Origin: CAYMRB01 sp964392615
GTDB taxonomy: Bacteria; Planctomycetota; UBA8108
Length of the DNA stretch: 62,191 nt
Assembly (NCBI GenBank): GCA_964392615.1
Contig: CAYMRB010000005.1
Span: 1-62,191 of the forward strand
Direction of reading: 5' to 3'
Numbering within the stretch: position 1 is the first letter of the stretch; the number at the start of each line of letters is the position of its first letter. A program made the translations under genes and the position numbers. The notes beneath the pieces were generated by a model. It ran no database searches. It was not told where the DNA came from and was given only the letters and a program-made list of their open reading frames with translations. Positions 36,701-43,927 of this stretch are shown in pieces.

Positions 36701-38495
36701 CGAGAACGATCTCCAAGCTCCCGGAGGGCTCGCTTTGCGAGACGAGGCCGACGACGAGATACAGCACGGCGGCTCGCGTTTCGGGCACGAGTGCGACGAT
36801 GTCATCGCTGCTTTGACGCACGACGAGATCGTCGTACACCGACGCCGTCGGCGGACTGTCCCAGCGCAATCGCAGCGAGAGCACGTCGGTCGGCGCATCG
36901 CTCGTCACGCGCACGCGCAGCGCGCGGCCCGCGGGCGTACGACGTTCGAAGCAGCGCAGCGGTTGCAGCGGGGAGAGGTCGAGAGCGGTCGGCTCGCCGA
37001 ATTCGAGCTCGTCGCTCGTCGCGCAGGGCTCGCACGCGTCGCGCAAGCCGTTGCCGTTCGGATCGCCGAGCAGGAACAGCGCCGCTGTCGAGGACGGCAG
37101 GCGCCCGGACGCGAGCAGGTCGAGGCGACCGTCGCCGTCGACGTCCCCCGGTGCGTCGAGCACGGCGCCCAGACGGCCGGTTGTGCCCGAACCGTTGAGC
37201 CAATCGACGATGTCGAGGCCGCGTCCCGCGATGATCGAGATCCTGCCGAGGTCGCCGGCGGTCAGGCCGCGCCCGACTCCCGGCGCACCGACGGCGGCGA
37301 TCGTCTCGCCGTTCGGAGCGGTGCCGAGGACGGCGACCGCGTGTCCGAACTCGGCACCGGCTTGCAGACCGGAAATCCGTCGGACGCGCTGACCGTCGGG
37401 CGGTCCGCCGCCGGGGCCGCCGCGGACGAAGTGCACGGCGCCGGGGCGCGCCGAGTCGCTGCTCGTCGGCGCACCGACGGCGATGTCGTCGAAGCCGTCG
37501 CCGTCGAGATCGCCGCCGCCCGCGACCGCGAAGCCGAAGCGGTCGGCGTTGTCGTCGCCGGAGATCGAGAAGAGCTCGGCGCCGTCCGCGAGCGCGACGA
37601 CGCGTGCGCTGCCAACGGCGGTGGACGTGCCGGGTGGCGCGCCGATGACGAGCGTCGGTGCGCCGTCGCCGCCGAAGTCGTTCGCGACGTCGATCGCGGC
37701 GCCGAAGCGTTCGCCGGGCGCGTTCCCGTCGATCGTCCGCAACAGCGAGCCCGTTGCGGGATCGTCCGCGTCGCCGCAGCGGAAGATGCTGACGCGACCG
37801 TCGCGTCCGGTCACCTCCGCGTCGACGTCGAACGCGGGAGCGCCGACGGCGACGCCGGTGCCGCCGTCGCCGGTGTCCGCGAGCAGCCGCACGGCGGTGC
37901 CGAACGCGTCGTCGGCCTCGTCGCTCGTGAGCGACGCGAGGAGCGCGCCCGTAGCGGTCGACCAGACATCGACTCGCCCGTGTGCGTCTGCGTCGACACG
38001 ACCGACCGCGACGTCGCCTAGGCCGTCGCCATCGACGTCGATTCCGGCGTCGAGCGACAGCGCGCACGCGCCGCACGACTCGGGCGACGTGAGCTCGGCG
38101 AGGGTCTCGCGCGTGCGACCGGAAACGATGATGACGATGGGGTCATCCACCGTCGCGCTCGTCGTCAACGCCGGCGTGAGGGCGATGTCGCCATTGCCGT
38201 CCCCGTCGACGTCGCCACAGCCGGCGGCGAGCGTCGCCGGGCCGAGCTCGTCAAGAGACCAGGTCTGGATCGGGGCGTCGCAATCGCACGCGTCGCCGCG
38301 ACCGTCATTGTCGCGGTCTCGCTGGTCGGCGTTGGCGATCGCGGGGCAATTGTCGTCCGGTGTGCGAATGCCGTCGCCGTCGGGATCCTGACCGATGGTC
38401 CGCGCCGCGAACGCGAGCGATATCGTCGCGCAGACCGCCACCAGCAGGCCGGAGCGGCGCGAGCGGTCGATGGCGATGGGCGGTGGACTGTTCAT
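33774..38495 (-). CDS. Giant secreted FG-GAP/DUF7619/fibronectin-like protein with dockerin-like tail
   Basis: 1573 residues. A signal peptide (to about 36) is followed by a thrombospondin type-3 calcium motif (DPDGDGIRTPDDNCPAIANA, about 37-72). FG-GAP integrin-like blades follow (about 80-470: GDVDGDGNGDIAL, GGGDLDGDGFDDIAVGAP), then DPNGNGLRDACEPC. Further on are beta-sandwich segments, a carboxypeptidase-regulatory-like domain (about 888-960), a DUF7619-like region (about 1070-1268: IHYTIYFENS...FDHLRTI), two fibronectin-like domains (about 1306-1481) and two dockerin-like units (about 1485-1573: SADERVDISDAVFSLNYLF; NGRVEITDAIATLSFLF). It is exported and adhesin-like. The stop lies 9 bases from the kinase-FGE stop, tail to tail. 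Confidence 0.88.
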   Translation of the reverse strand: MNSPPPIAIDRSRRSGLLVAVCATISLAFAARTIGQDPDGDGIRTPDDNCPAIANADQRDRDNDGRGDACDCDAPIQTWSLDELGPATLAAGCGDVDGDGNGDIALTPALTTSATVDDPIVIIVSGRTRETLAELTSPESCGACALSLDAGIDVDGDGLGDVAVGRVDADAHGRVDVWSTATGALLASLTSDEADDAFGTAVRLLADTGDGGTGVAVGAPAFDVDAEVTGRDGRVSIFRCGDADDPATGSLLRTIDGNAPGERFGAAIDVANDFGGDGAPTLVIGAPPGTSTAVGSARVVALADGAELFSISGDDNADRFGFAVAGGGDLDGDGFDDIAVGAPTSSDSARPGAVHFVRGGPGGGPPDGQRVRRISGLQAGAEFGHAVAVLGTAPNGETIAAVGAPGVGRGLTAGDLGRISIIAGRGLDIVDWLNGSGTTGRLGAVLDAPGDVDGDGRLDLLASGRLPSSTAALFLLGDPNGNGLRDACEPCATSDELEFGEPTALDLSPLQPLRCFERRTPAGRALRVRVTSDAPTDVLSLRLRWDSPPTASVYDDLVVRQSSDDIVALVPETRAAVLYLVVGLVSQSEPSGSLEIVLEPSDGALLDSLSPDRGGVRPDRTGSVDAVITGAGFTNETSFTLEERDPALGAGHVITTSSVTLPSPELAEATFVLDDAPLGVYDLVARRVGAVDAVLSGSFRVVTGHDGQLWAALSGPGLYRLADQGRLRLRYRNVGDTEMPAPLFKIHATRGNVRFRVLGDDETHADELYVLGVSNDGASPHRLAPGASNDLRITYRALTMSQDIAFVVRAFQPHDRDFVEWRDVPNPAPVLIAPDEWSRALSPLSVGFGSRWSDVQTSLGGLARRVERRGEIASNVVRLFRFAFAESQGRPNAAVAGRVVLAASLGPVASTDIGAFADGELIARSTTDRLGRFVLAPIAAGVSVNVGVVGHDVVDEPSGLLPVTVPAASNSFADSSGDVIGLTIAVAPTARVVSGEPPAIEGDLPDRPLTPPDHLFTMIAGWPVRVVTSWDPNAKEDEVETADDDLPPADDALPADDLLPIEAETDRPAPTIHYTIYFENSRCATASARTVRIVDRLDATLFDLTTLRVGVVSLGGDDDDKLIPIDANLWDRREVIVDIPAVRAVSLDPFRERGEECNGGALPDCDGEEDEGEGEGAGADLDTVDTNVQIELGLDGSGPEYELFCEISSCFSRECEVWEGFLPPNDCATHQGEGYLTFSVRAAGDVGPGASRENEAAITFDHLRTITVEVVTDLDPPVPPEPPENPVPADDPDLDPLRRVPVEQALSWEGSPWVDAYRLRVWELADDGERIPEPVVDTEVDYPWWIGEPWQEDTTYEWQVDASNDHGTTPGATWTFRTLPPLPPPPADDLELVGPIGDVELIAEGVTLDWEASSNADEYEEYYSVYLRAGAGEEALVAYVGSRTDWQALDLETDTNYEWRVVAENGGGMVEGPTWSFSTSTATLFRRGDASADERVDISDAVFSLNYLFLGADPPPCLQAADFDDNGRVEITDAIATLSFLFAGGAPPAAPADECGVDATDDPLGCESFPPCD

Positions 38496-38874
38496 CGTCG
38501 CGAAGAGGCGGTGGTTCGGTGGTTCGGTGGTTCCCTCGGTTACGCCACCGCCGGCCCGAACGGGCGAGCGCAGCGTCGAGGATAGCAGCTGGCGCGGTCG
38601 GCCGCACGGTCGGTGTGAGCGGTCGAACCGATGTCTGGGAGGGAAACGCGGGATGATCGGGCGTGTGACCCGAATTCCGCGCGGCGGCGCTCGCGTTGCG
38701 CTGAGGCGGCCGAAGGCGGCGCAGGCAGGCGACGGTGATCTCGGAGGTCGCCGTCGAGTCTGACCTCTTGCTTCGGCGGCGCTTGCGAGAGATCATGCGT
38801 GCGGCTCGATGTCGTAGATGCCGTTCTGCGGCCTCAGCGGAGTACGATCCTGAGAGCAACAGGACGCTGAAGAG
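38496..38874. other. Divergent intergenic region with a short GGTTCGGT repeat
   Basis: No gene is supported in these 379 bases. A short direct repeat of GGTTCGGT (about 38513-38534, nearly three units) lies close to the start of the giant FG-GAP gene. TACGAT at 38843-38848 is a plausible -10 for the PAS gene, with GAAGAG before its ATG. Confidence 0.45.
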
Positions 38875-39432
38875 ATGAGAAAGGTCTGTTGCCGTTGTGG
38901 GAAAGATATGGGGCGAATCGACACGGGGGAGGAGGACGACGACATCATCTCGCACGGCTTCTGCGAGCCTTGCGCTGAGCGCCTCACGTACGAAGCGCTC
39001 GGCAAGTCTCTGCAGGAGTTCCTCGATTCGCTTGGAGTGCCGATCCTCGTCATCGAGGAGGGACCGAGAGTGCGGACGGCGAACCGCCAAGCTTGTGAGC
39101 TTCTCGGCAAGCCGGTCGAGGAGATTCAGGGACGAAAGGGCGGGGAGGTCATCGAGTGCGTGTACTCCAGGATGCCAGGCGGTTGCGGCGAGAACATCCA
39201 TTGCGAGAGCTGCACGATTCGGACCACGGTCCTGGAGACGTTCGCCTCGGGAAAGAGCCAAGAGCGGGTGGTCGCCTATCCCGACATCTACTCCGTCAAG
39301 GAGGTCAAGAAGGTGTGCCTCGAGATCTCGACGGAGAAGGTCGGCGGCCTGGTCCTGTTGCGCATCGACGATCTGAGAACGGAGGGCGAGGCTGGAGGCG
39401 AGGCCGACCGCGTCACGCCTTCCCCCGAGTAG
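38875..39432 (+). CDS. Cys-rich PAS-domain protein
   Basis: 185 residues, no signal peptide, so probably cytoplasmic. The N-terminus has a zinc-finger-like pattern, CCRCGKDMG...CEPC (about residues 5-33). A PAS fold follows (about 47-165): LDSLGVPILVIEEGPRVRTANRQACELLGKPVEEIQGRKGGEVIECVY. Within it, PGGCGENIHCESCTIRTTVLETFASGK carries three closely spaced Cys residues (the CG...HCxxC pattern), a variant seen in redox- or metal-sensing PAS domains. No output domain is attached, so it would act through a partner protein. Its 185 residues lie between the giant FG-GAP gene and a DUF3788 gene, and neither neighbour explains its role. Sensor function is inferred; the ligand is unknown. Confidence 0.75.
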   Translation: MRKVCCRCGKDMGRIDTGEEDDDIISHGFCEPCAERLTYEALGKSLQEFLDSLGVPILVIEEGPRVRTANRQACELLGKPVEEIQGRKGGEVIECVYSRMPGGCGENIHCESCTIRTTVLETFASGKSQERVVAYPDIYSVKEVKKVCLEISTEKVGGLVLLRIDDLRTEGEAGGEADRVTPSPE

Positions 39433-39481
39433 CGGCCGGCTTCGCGTGCCGCGCCAGCCCCCCCGACCGAAAGGACCCCCG

Positions 39482-39901
39482 ATGGCCCTGAGCGCATTCG
39501 ATGACGCGACGCACGAACCGTCCGACGATGACCTCGCCGCGATGCTCGGCCGCTCCCACGCGAGCTGGGCAGCGCTGACGGAGCACCTCGAGTCCACGTA
39601 TACTCCGTTGACCGTCGATTGGAACTGGGCCGGCGCGAAGTGGGGCTGGTCGCTGCGCTTGAAGCGGAAGAAGCGGACGATCCTCTACTTGACGCCGTGC
39701 CGCCGTCATTTCCTCGTCGGCTTCGCTCTGGGCGAGAAGGCCGTGCGGGCGGCGCACGAGAGCGATCTGCCGCCCTCGGTTCTCGAGACGATCGACGCAG
39801 CGCCGAGGTACGCCGAGGGCCGCGGCGTGCGGCTCGAGGTGCGCTTCAAGAAGGACGTCCGCGCGATCGAGGCGCTCGCCGCGATCAAGATGGCGAACTG
39901 A
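39482..39901 (+). CDS. DUF3788 family protein
   Basis: 139 residues from the ATG at 39482, with AAAGGA about 9 bases upstream; twelve further in-frame codons upstream are not needed. The central WNWAGAKWGWSLRLKRKKRTILYLTPCRRHFLVGFALGEKAV-type segment (residues about 42-80) matches the DUF3788 pattern: an aromatic Trp-Ser-Leu strand, a Lys/Arg-rich turn, then LYLTP and FxVGFALG. The family is small, cytoplasmic, widespread and of unknown function; its fold is compatible with small-molecule binding. It lies 49 bases after the PAS gene on the same strand and could be cotranscribed. Confidence 0.75.
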   Translation: MALSAFDDATHEPSDDDLAAMLGRSHASWAALTEHLESTYTPLTVDWNWAGAKWGWSLRLKRKKRTILYLTPCRRHFLVGFALGEKAVRAAHESDLPPSVLETIDAAPRYAEGRGVRLEVRFKKDVRAIEALAAIKMAN

Positions 39902-39969
39902 CGCACGGGCTGACCACGCCCGCAGCGGGCCGTCCTGGCGGGACTCCGGCCCCCGGGGAACGCTAGCGT

Positions 39970-39998
39970 TTGACTCTCGACGGGATTTGCTAGAGACT
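39970..39998 (+). promoter_or_regulatory. Promoter candidate of the sugar ABC operon
   Basis: TTGACT (39970-39975), a 17-base spacer and GAGACT (39993-39998) lie 66 bases before the GTG at 40064. The -35 is good and the -10 weak, as expected for an activator-dependent promoter. Confidence 0.4.
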
Positions 39999-40063
39999 GC
40001 GCCAGGCTTTTCCGTGCTCATCGCCTTCCGGATGCGCAAGCGGCAAAACAAGGAGAGTCCGTC

Positions 40064-41026
40064 GTGAAGAACCTCATCGCCATTGGCGCGCTCGTCATCG
40101 TGGCTGTCGCCTTCATTCTGGTCGGCGTCCTGCGCAAAGGGGGAGGCGACGGTGAGCTAGTGATCGGCGTGATCCCGAAGGGGACCACGCACGACTTCTG
40201 GAACTCCGTGCACGCTGGCGCCAAGAAGGCGGCGGGCGAGGTCGACGTCAAGATCTCCTGGATCGGCTCGGAGCGCGACGACGACCGCATCAAGCAGATC
40301 GAGATCATCGAGGACCTCATCACCCGGAAGGTCTCCGGTATCGTCGTCGCCCCCATCGACGAGAACGCTCTCGTGCCGGTGATCGAGAAGGTCCATGACA
40401 AGGGGATCCCGTGCGTCGTCATCGACTCGGCCGTCAACACCGAGAAGTACGTCTGTTTCGCCGTGACGGACAACTACAAGGGCGGCGTCCTCGGGGCAAG
40501 GCGGATGGGCAAGATCCTCGACGGCAAGGGCAAGATCCTCGTCATCAAGTACTCGCCGGGCTCCGCGTCGACGACGAAGCGCGAGAACGGCTTCATGGAC
40601 ACGATCGCCAAGGAATTCCCCGAGATCGAGATCCTCGAGCACAAGTACGGCCTGAATACCGTCGAGACGGCTCTGCAAGCCGCCGAGGATCTCCTGACCA
40701 AGTACGCCGACGTCGACGGCATCTTCGCCTGCAATCAAACGACGACCGAAGGGGCTCTCCAGGCGTTGAAGCAGCAGGGGCGGGCCGACAAGATCAAGCT
40801 CGTCGGTTTCGACTCCGGCGAGCTGCTGACCAGCGCGCTCAGGGATGGCGTGATCGACTCGCTGGTCGTCCAGAACCCGTTCGAGATGGGCTACTTCGGC
40901 GTCAAGGCCGTCGTCGCGAAGATCCGCGGCGAGGACGTCGTCAAGAAATACGACACGGGCGTCGAGCTGGTCACCCAGGAGAACATCGACACGCCGAAGA
41001 TCAAGACGCTGCTGGGCGAGGAATGA
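40064..41026 (+). CDS. Sugar ABC transporter substrate-binding protein (ribose/galactose type)
   Basis: 320 residues from a GTG at 40064 with AAGGAGAG upstream. An uncleaved or signal-type helix (LIAIGALVIVAVAFILVGVL) exports it; there is no lipobox Cys. The mature part is a type I periplasmic-binding-protein fold: LVIGVIPKGTTHDFWNSVHAGAKKAA, IEIIEDLITRKVSGIVVAPID, CVVIDSAVN, GRADKIKLVGFDSGELL and LVVQNPFEMGYFGVKAV. It binds a monosaccharide or similar ligand outside the membrane and delivers it to the permease. It overlaps the ATPase gene by 4 bases (ATGA), so the three genes form one operon. Sugar identity is not readable. Confidence 0.92.
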   Translation: MKNLIAIGALVIVAVAFILVGVLRKGGGDGELVIGVIPKGTTHDFWNSVHAGAKKAAGEVDVKISWIGSERDDDRIKQIEIIEDLITRKVSGIVVAPIDENALVPVIEKVHDKGIPCVVIDSAVNTEKYVCFAVTDNYKGGVLGARRMGKILDGKGKILVIKYSPGSASTTKRENGFMDTIAKEFPEIEILEHKYGLNTVETALQAAEDLLTKYADVDGIFACNQTTTEGALQALKQQGRADKIKLVGFDSGELLTSALRDGVIDSLVVQNPFEMGYFGVKAVVAKIRGEDVVKKYDTGVELVTQENIDTPKIKTLLGEE

Positions 41027-42543
41027 CAGAAGCGGGCACGCCGTCGGATTCCCCGGTCGCGCTGAGGATGACGTCGATCGACAAGCGGTTCGGGCCCGTC
41101 CAGGCGCTGCTCGACGTGAGCTTCACGGTCCGCACGGGCACCGTGCACGCGCTGGTGGGCGAGAACGGCGCCGGCAAGTCGACGCTGATGAAGATCCTCG
41201 CCGGCGTGTACCAGCCCGATGCCGGGCAGATCGAGATCCAGGGAGAGGGCTGCTCCTTCGAGGGCCCGGGCGATGCGCTCGAGGCCGGTGTCTCGATGAT
41301 CTATCAGGAGCTCGACCTGGCCGAGCACCTGACGGTCGCCGAGAACGTCTTCCTCGGATCGGAACCTCGCGGCCCGCTTCCCTTCTCCGTCGACAATCGC
41401 AAGGTCGTGGCCGACACCGCCCGGCTCGCCGAGCGCTTCGGGTTCGACGTCGATCCTCGCGCGACCGTCGAGGATCTGGCGACCGGCGATTGTCAGATTG
41501 TCGAGATCCTCAGAGCGTTGCGTCGCGACGCTCGAATCATCGTCATGGACGAGCCGACCTCGTCTCTGTCGGAGCGCGAGGCGGAGCGTCTGTTCGAGGT
41601 GATCCGGGGGCTGCGGGAGCGCGGCATCGCGATCGTCTACATATCGCACCGCCTGGAGGAGATCGTCGACCTCGCCGACGAGGTCAGCGTCTTGCGCGAC
41701 GGTCAGGTCGTCCACTCGGAGGCCGTCCATGCGCTGGACATCCCGAAGATCGTCGCCCACATGGTCGGGCGCGAGCTCACCGATTTCTTCCCGCCGCGCG
41801 AGGTCAAGATCGGCGACGTTCTGGTCTCCGTCGAGAACCTGAGCTCGGATGCCGGACCGGAGGACGTGTCGTTCAGCATCCGCCGCGGCGAGATCGTCGG
41901 GCTCGGCGGACTGGTCGGCGCCGGGCGGACCGAGGTGGCCCGCGCGATCTTCGGTGTGGATCGGAGGACGTCCGGCACGATCTCGATCGACGGCGAAGAG
42001 CTGGAGATCCACACGCCCGCCGAGGCGATCGCGAACGGCATGGCCTTCCTGACCGAGGATCGCAAACGCACCGGGCTTTGCCTCGGGCTCGCGTGCAGCT
42101 GGAACGTGACCTTGCCGAACCTCGCGCGTCTCGGCATGTCGCACTATATCCACCCCATGCGAGAGGATGCGATCGCCGAGGACGCTGCGTCGAAGATGCA
42201 GATCCGGTGGTCGGGTCCTCGCGCTTCCGTCGACTCGCTCTCCGGGGGGAACCAGCAGAAGCTCCTCATCGCGCGTTGGCTCTTGGCGGAGTCGAGGTTC
42301 ATGATCTTCGACGAGCCGACGCGTGGCATCGATGTCGGTGCCAAGAAGGAGGTGTACACCTTCCTCAACCAGCTGGCTGGCAAGGGCAAGGCGATCCTGT
42401 TGATCTCGTCGGAACTGCCGGAGCTGTTCGGAGTGGCGGACCGGATTCTGGTCATGCGTCGCGGTCGTCTCGTCGGCAACCTGGTGGCGGCCGAGACGAC
42501 GCCCGAAGAGGTCATGCACCTGGCGGCAGTGGAGAATGATTGA
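41023..42543 (+). CDS. Sugar ABC transporter ATP-binding protein (RbsA/MglA type)
   Basis: 506 residues from the ATG at 41023, which overlaps the upstream stop. Two ABC domains are fused, as usual for this group. Domain 1: Walker A GENGAGKST, Q-loop IYQELDL, Walker B RIIVMDEPTSSLS, with the signature degenerate (LATGDCQIVEI). Domain 2: degenerate Walker A (GLVGAGRTE), intact signature LSGGNQQKLLIARWL and Walker B FMIFDEPTRGID. The split of intact motifs between the halves is normal for RbsA-like proteins. It hydrolyses ATP at the inner face of the membrane to drive import with the downstream permease, whose gene starts 9 bases later. Confidence 0.95.
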   Translation: MTEAGTPSDSPVALRMTSIDKRFGPVQALLDVSFTVRTGTVHALVGENGAGKSTLMKILAGVYQPDAGQIEIQGEGCSFEGPGDALEAGVSMIYQELDLAEHLTVAENVFLGSEPRGPLPFSVDNRKVVADTARLAERFGFDVDPRATVEDLATGDCQIVEILRALRRDARIIVMDEPTSSLSEREAERLFEVIRGLRERGIAIVYISHRLEEIVDLADEVSVLRDGQVVHSEAVHALDIPKIVAHMVGRELTDFFPPREVKIGDVLVSVENLSSDAGPEDVSFSIRRGEIVGLGGLVGAGRTEVARAIFGVDRRTSGTISIDGEELEIHTPAEAIANGMAFLTEDRKRTGLCLGLACSWNVTLPNLARLGMSHYIHPMREDAIAEDAASKMQIRWSGPRASVDSLSGGNQQKLLIARWLLAESRFMIFDEPTRGIDVGAKKEVYTFLNQLAGKGKAILLISSELPELFGVADRILVMRRGRLVGNLVAAETTPEEVMHLAAVEND

Positions 42544-42552
42544 GTACGGCCT

Positions 42553-43533
42553 ATGAACAAGATGGTGCGACAGCTGTTGCCCTTCGGCAGCTTGATCCTG
42601 ATCATCTGCGCGCTGTCAGCGTTGAAGCCGGACACGTTCCTGACGCTGGACAATTTCCTCAACGTGCTGCGGCGTTCCAGCGTCAACGGCATCATCGCCG
42701 TCGGCATGACCTCGATCATCATCTCGGCCGGCATCGATCTTTCGGTGGGATCCATGCTCGCTTTCGCCGGCATGATCGGCGCTCTCGTCATGACCTCGCT
42801 GGGCGTCACCGATCCGGAGACGGGGAAGCTCGTGATCGGACCGGGCGCTCAGGTCGTCGGCACGTTCGCCGGGATCCTGACGGGGCTCGTCTGCGGGTTC
42901 GTCAACGGCGGCTTGATCACGAAGCTCAAGCTGCCGCCGTTCATCGTGACGCTGGGGACGATGAGCGCCTTTCGGGGCATCACCTACGTGATGAACGACG
43001 GTGAGCCCTACAACGTGATCGACTACACGAGTCTCGGCGAGGGTACCTTCCTGGGAGTACCAGTTTCGGTTCTCATCTTCGCCGCGATCGTCGGGGCCGC
43101 CGCCGTGCTTCTCAAGTTCAGCCGGATGGGGCGGTACACGTACGCCATCGGCTCGAATCGCGAAGCCACGTTCCACGCCGGTATCCACGTCGACAGAACG
43201 CTGATCGCGATCTACACGATGACCGGGCTCCTCGTGGGCATCGCGGCAATGATCGCGACGAGCCGGACCGTCTCCGCGCAGCCGACGGCGGGCATCACTC
43301 TCGAGCTCGATATCATCGCGGCCGTCGTGATCGGCGGAGCCAGCCTCGCCGGTGGGCGAGGCACGATTATCGGCACGATCATCGGGACGCTGCTGATCAG
43401 CTTCCTCAGGAACGGCTGCACGCTGCTGGGGATCTCGACGAACGTCCAGCTGATCGTGATCGGGGCGATCATCATCGCGGCCGTCTCGGTGGACCAGCTC
43501 GCTCGAACGCGCGCGGACGCGAGTCGGAACTGA
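42553..43533 (+). CDS. Sugar ABC transporter permease (RbsC type)
   Basis: 326 residues, an inner-membrane protein with 8-10 hydrophobic helices. Family motifs: RSSVNGIIAVGMTSIIISAGIDLSVGSMLAF, KLPPFIVTLGTMSAFRGITYVMNDG, YAIGSNREATFHAGIHVDR (the cytoplasmic loop that contacts the ATPase) and IIAAVVIGGASLAGGRGTIIGTIIGTLL. It acts as a homodimer channel in ribose/galactose-type importers. As the last gene of the operon it is followed by a 394-bp gap. No regulator or kinase for the sugar is adjacent, so the substrate must be found by other means. Confidence 0.94.
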   Translation: MNKMVRQLLPFGSLILIICALSALKPDTFLTLDNFLNVLRRSSVNGIIAVGMTSIIISAGIDLSVGSMLAFAGMIGALVMTSLGVTDPETGKLVIGPGAQVVGTFAGILTGLVCGFVNGGLITKLKLPPFIVTLGTMSAFRGITYVMNDGEPYNVIDYTSLGEGTFLGVPVSVLIFAAIVGAAAVLLKFSRMGRYTYAIGSNREATFHAGIHVDRTLIAIYTMTGLLVGIAAMIATSRTVSAQPTAGITLELDIIAAVVIGGASLAGGRGTIIGTIIGTLLISFLRNGCTLLGISTNVQLIVIGAIIIAAVSVDQLARTRADASRN

Positions 43534-43927
43534 CGGGAGGCCGGCTCGGGCGGGCTGCAGGCGCGGTTTCGAGTGCGTCGGGACGCCGTGTCCGGGGGCG
43601 AGCTCGTGGAGCGTAGGCAAAGTCCGCCCTTTTCTCAACTTGCGTCGCGCCGTGTGCCGAAAACTCGATGGACTCCTCCGGAGCCCCACTTACAATGATC
43701 GTCGAAGCAAGTTGCGACGCGGGTCTCGGCCGCCGCGTCCCGAGCAGGCGCGTAAGTCTGCCCGGGAGTGAATGGGTTTCGCGGTCTCGACGCGAACCGG
43801 CGGTCTCGACCGTGTTGCGGGAAAACCTCCGTCTACCGGGAAAGGCGTGGCGTGCCCTCGGGCCGCGCCGTGGAGGGGAGGCGGAAGCCAAGCGCGTCGA
43901 GGGCGCCAGGTCAACGCGGAGACGCAA
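43534..43927. other. 394-bp intergenic region with a TACAAT promoter element
   Basis: No gene is supported. CACTTACAATG at 43687-43697 includes a -10-like TACAAT (43691-43696), with TGGACT 16 bases upstream. The same CACTTACAATG occurs in the promoter near 54900. A start here gives a leader of about 225 bases before the gene at 43928. Confidence 0.4.
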
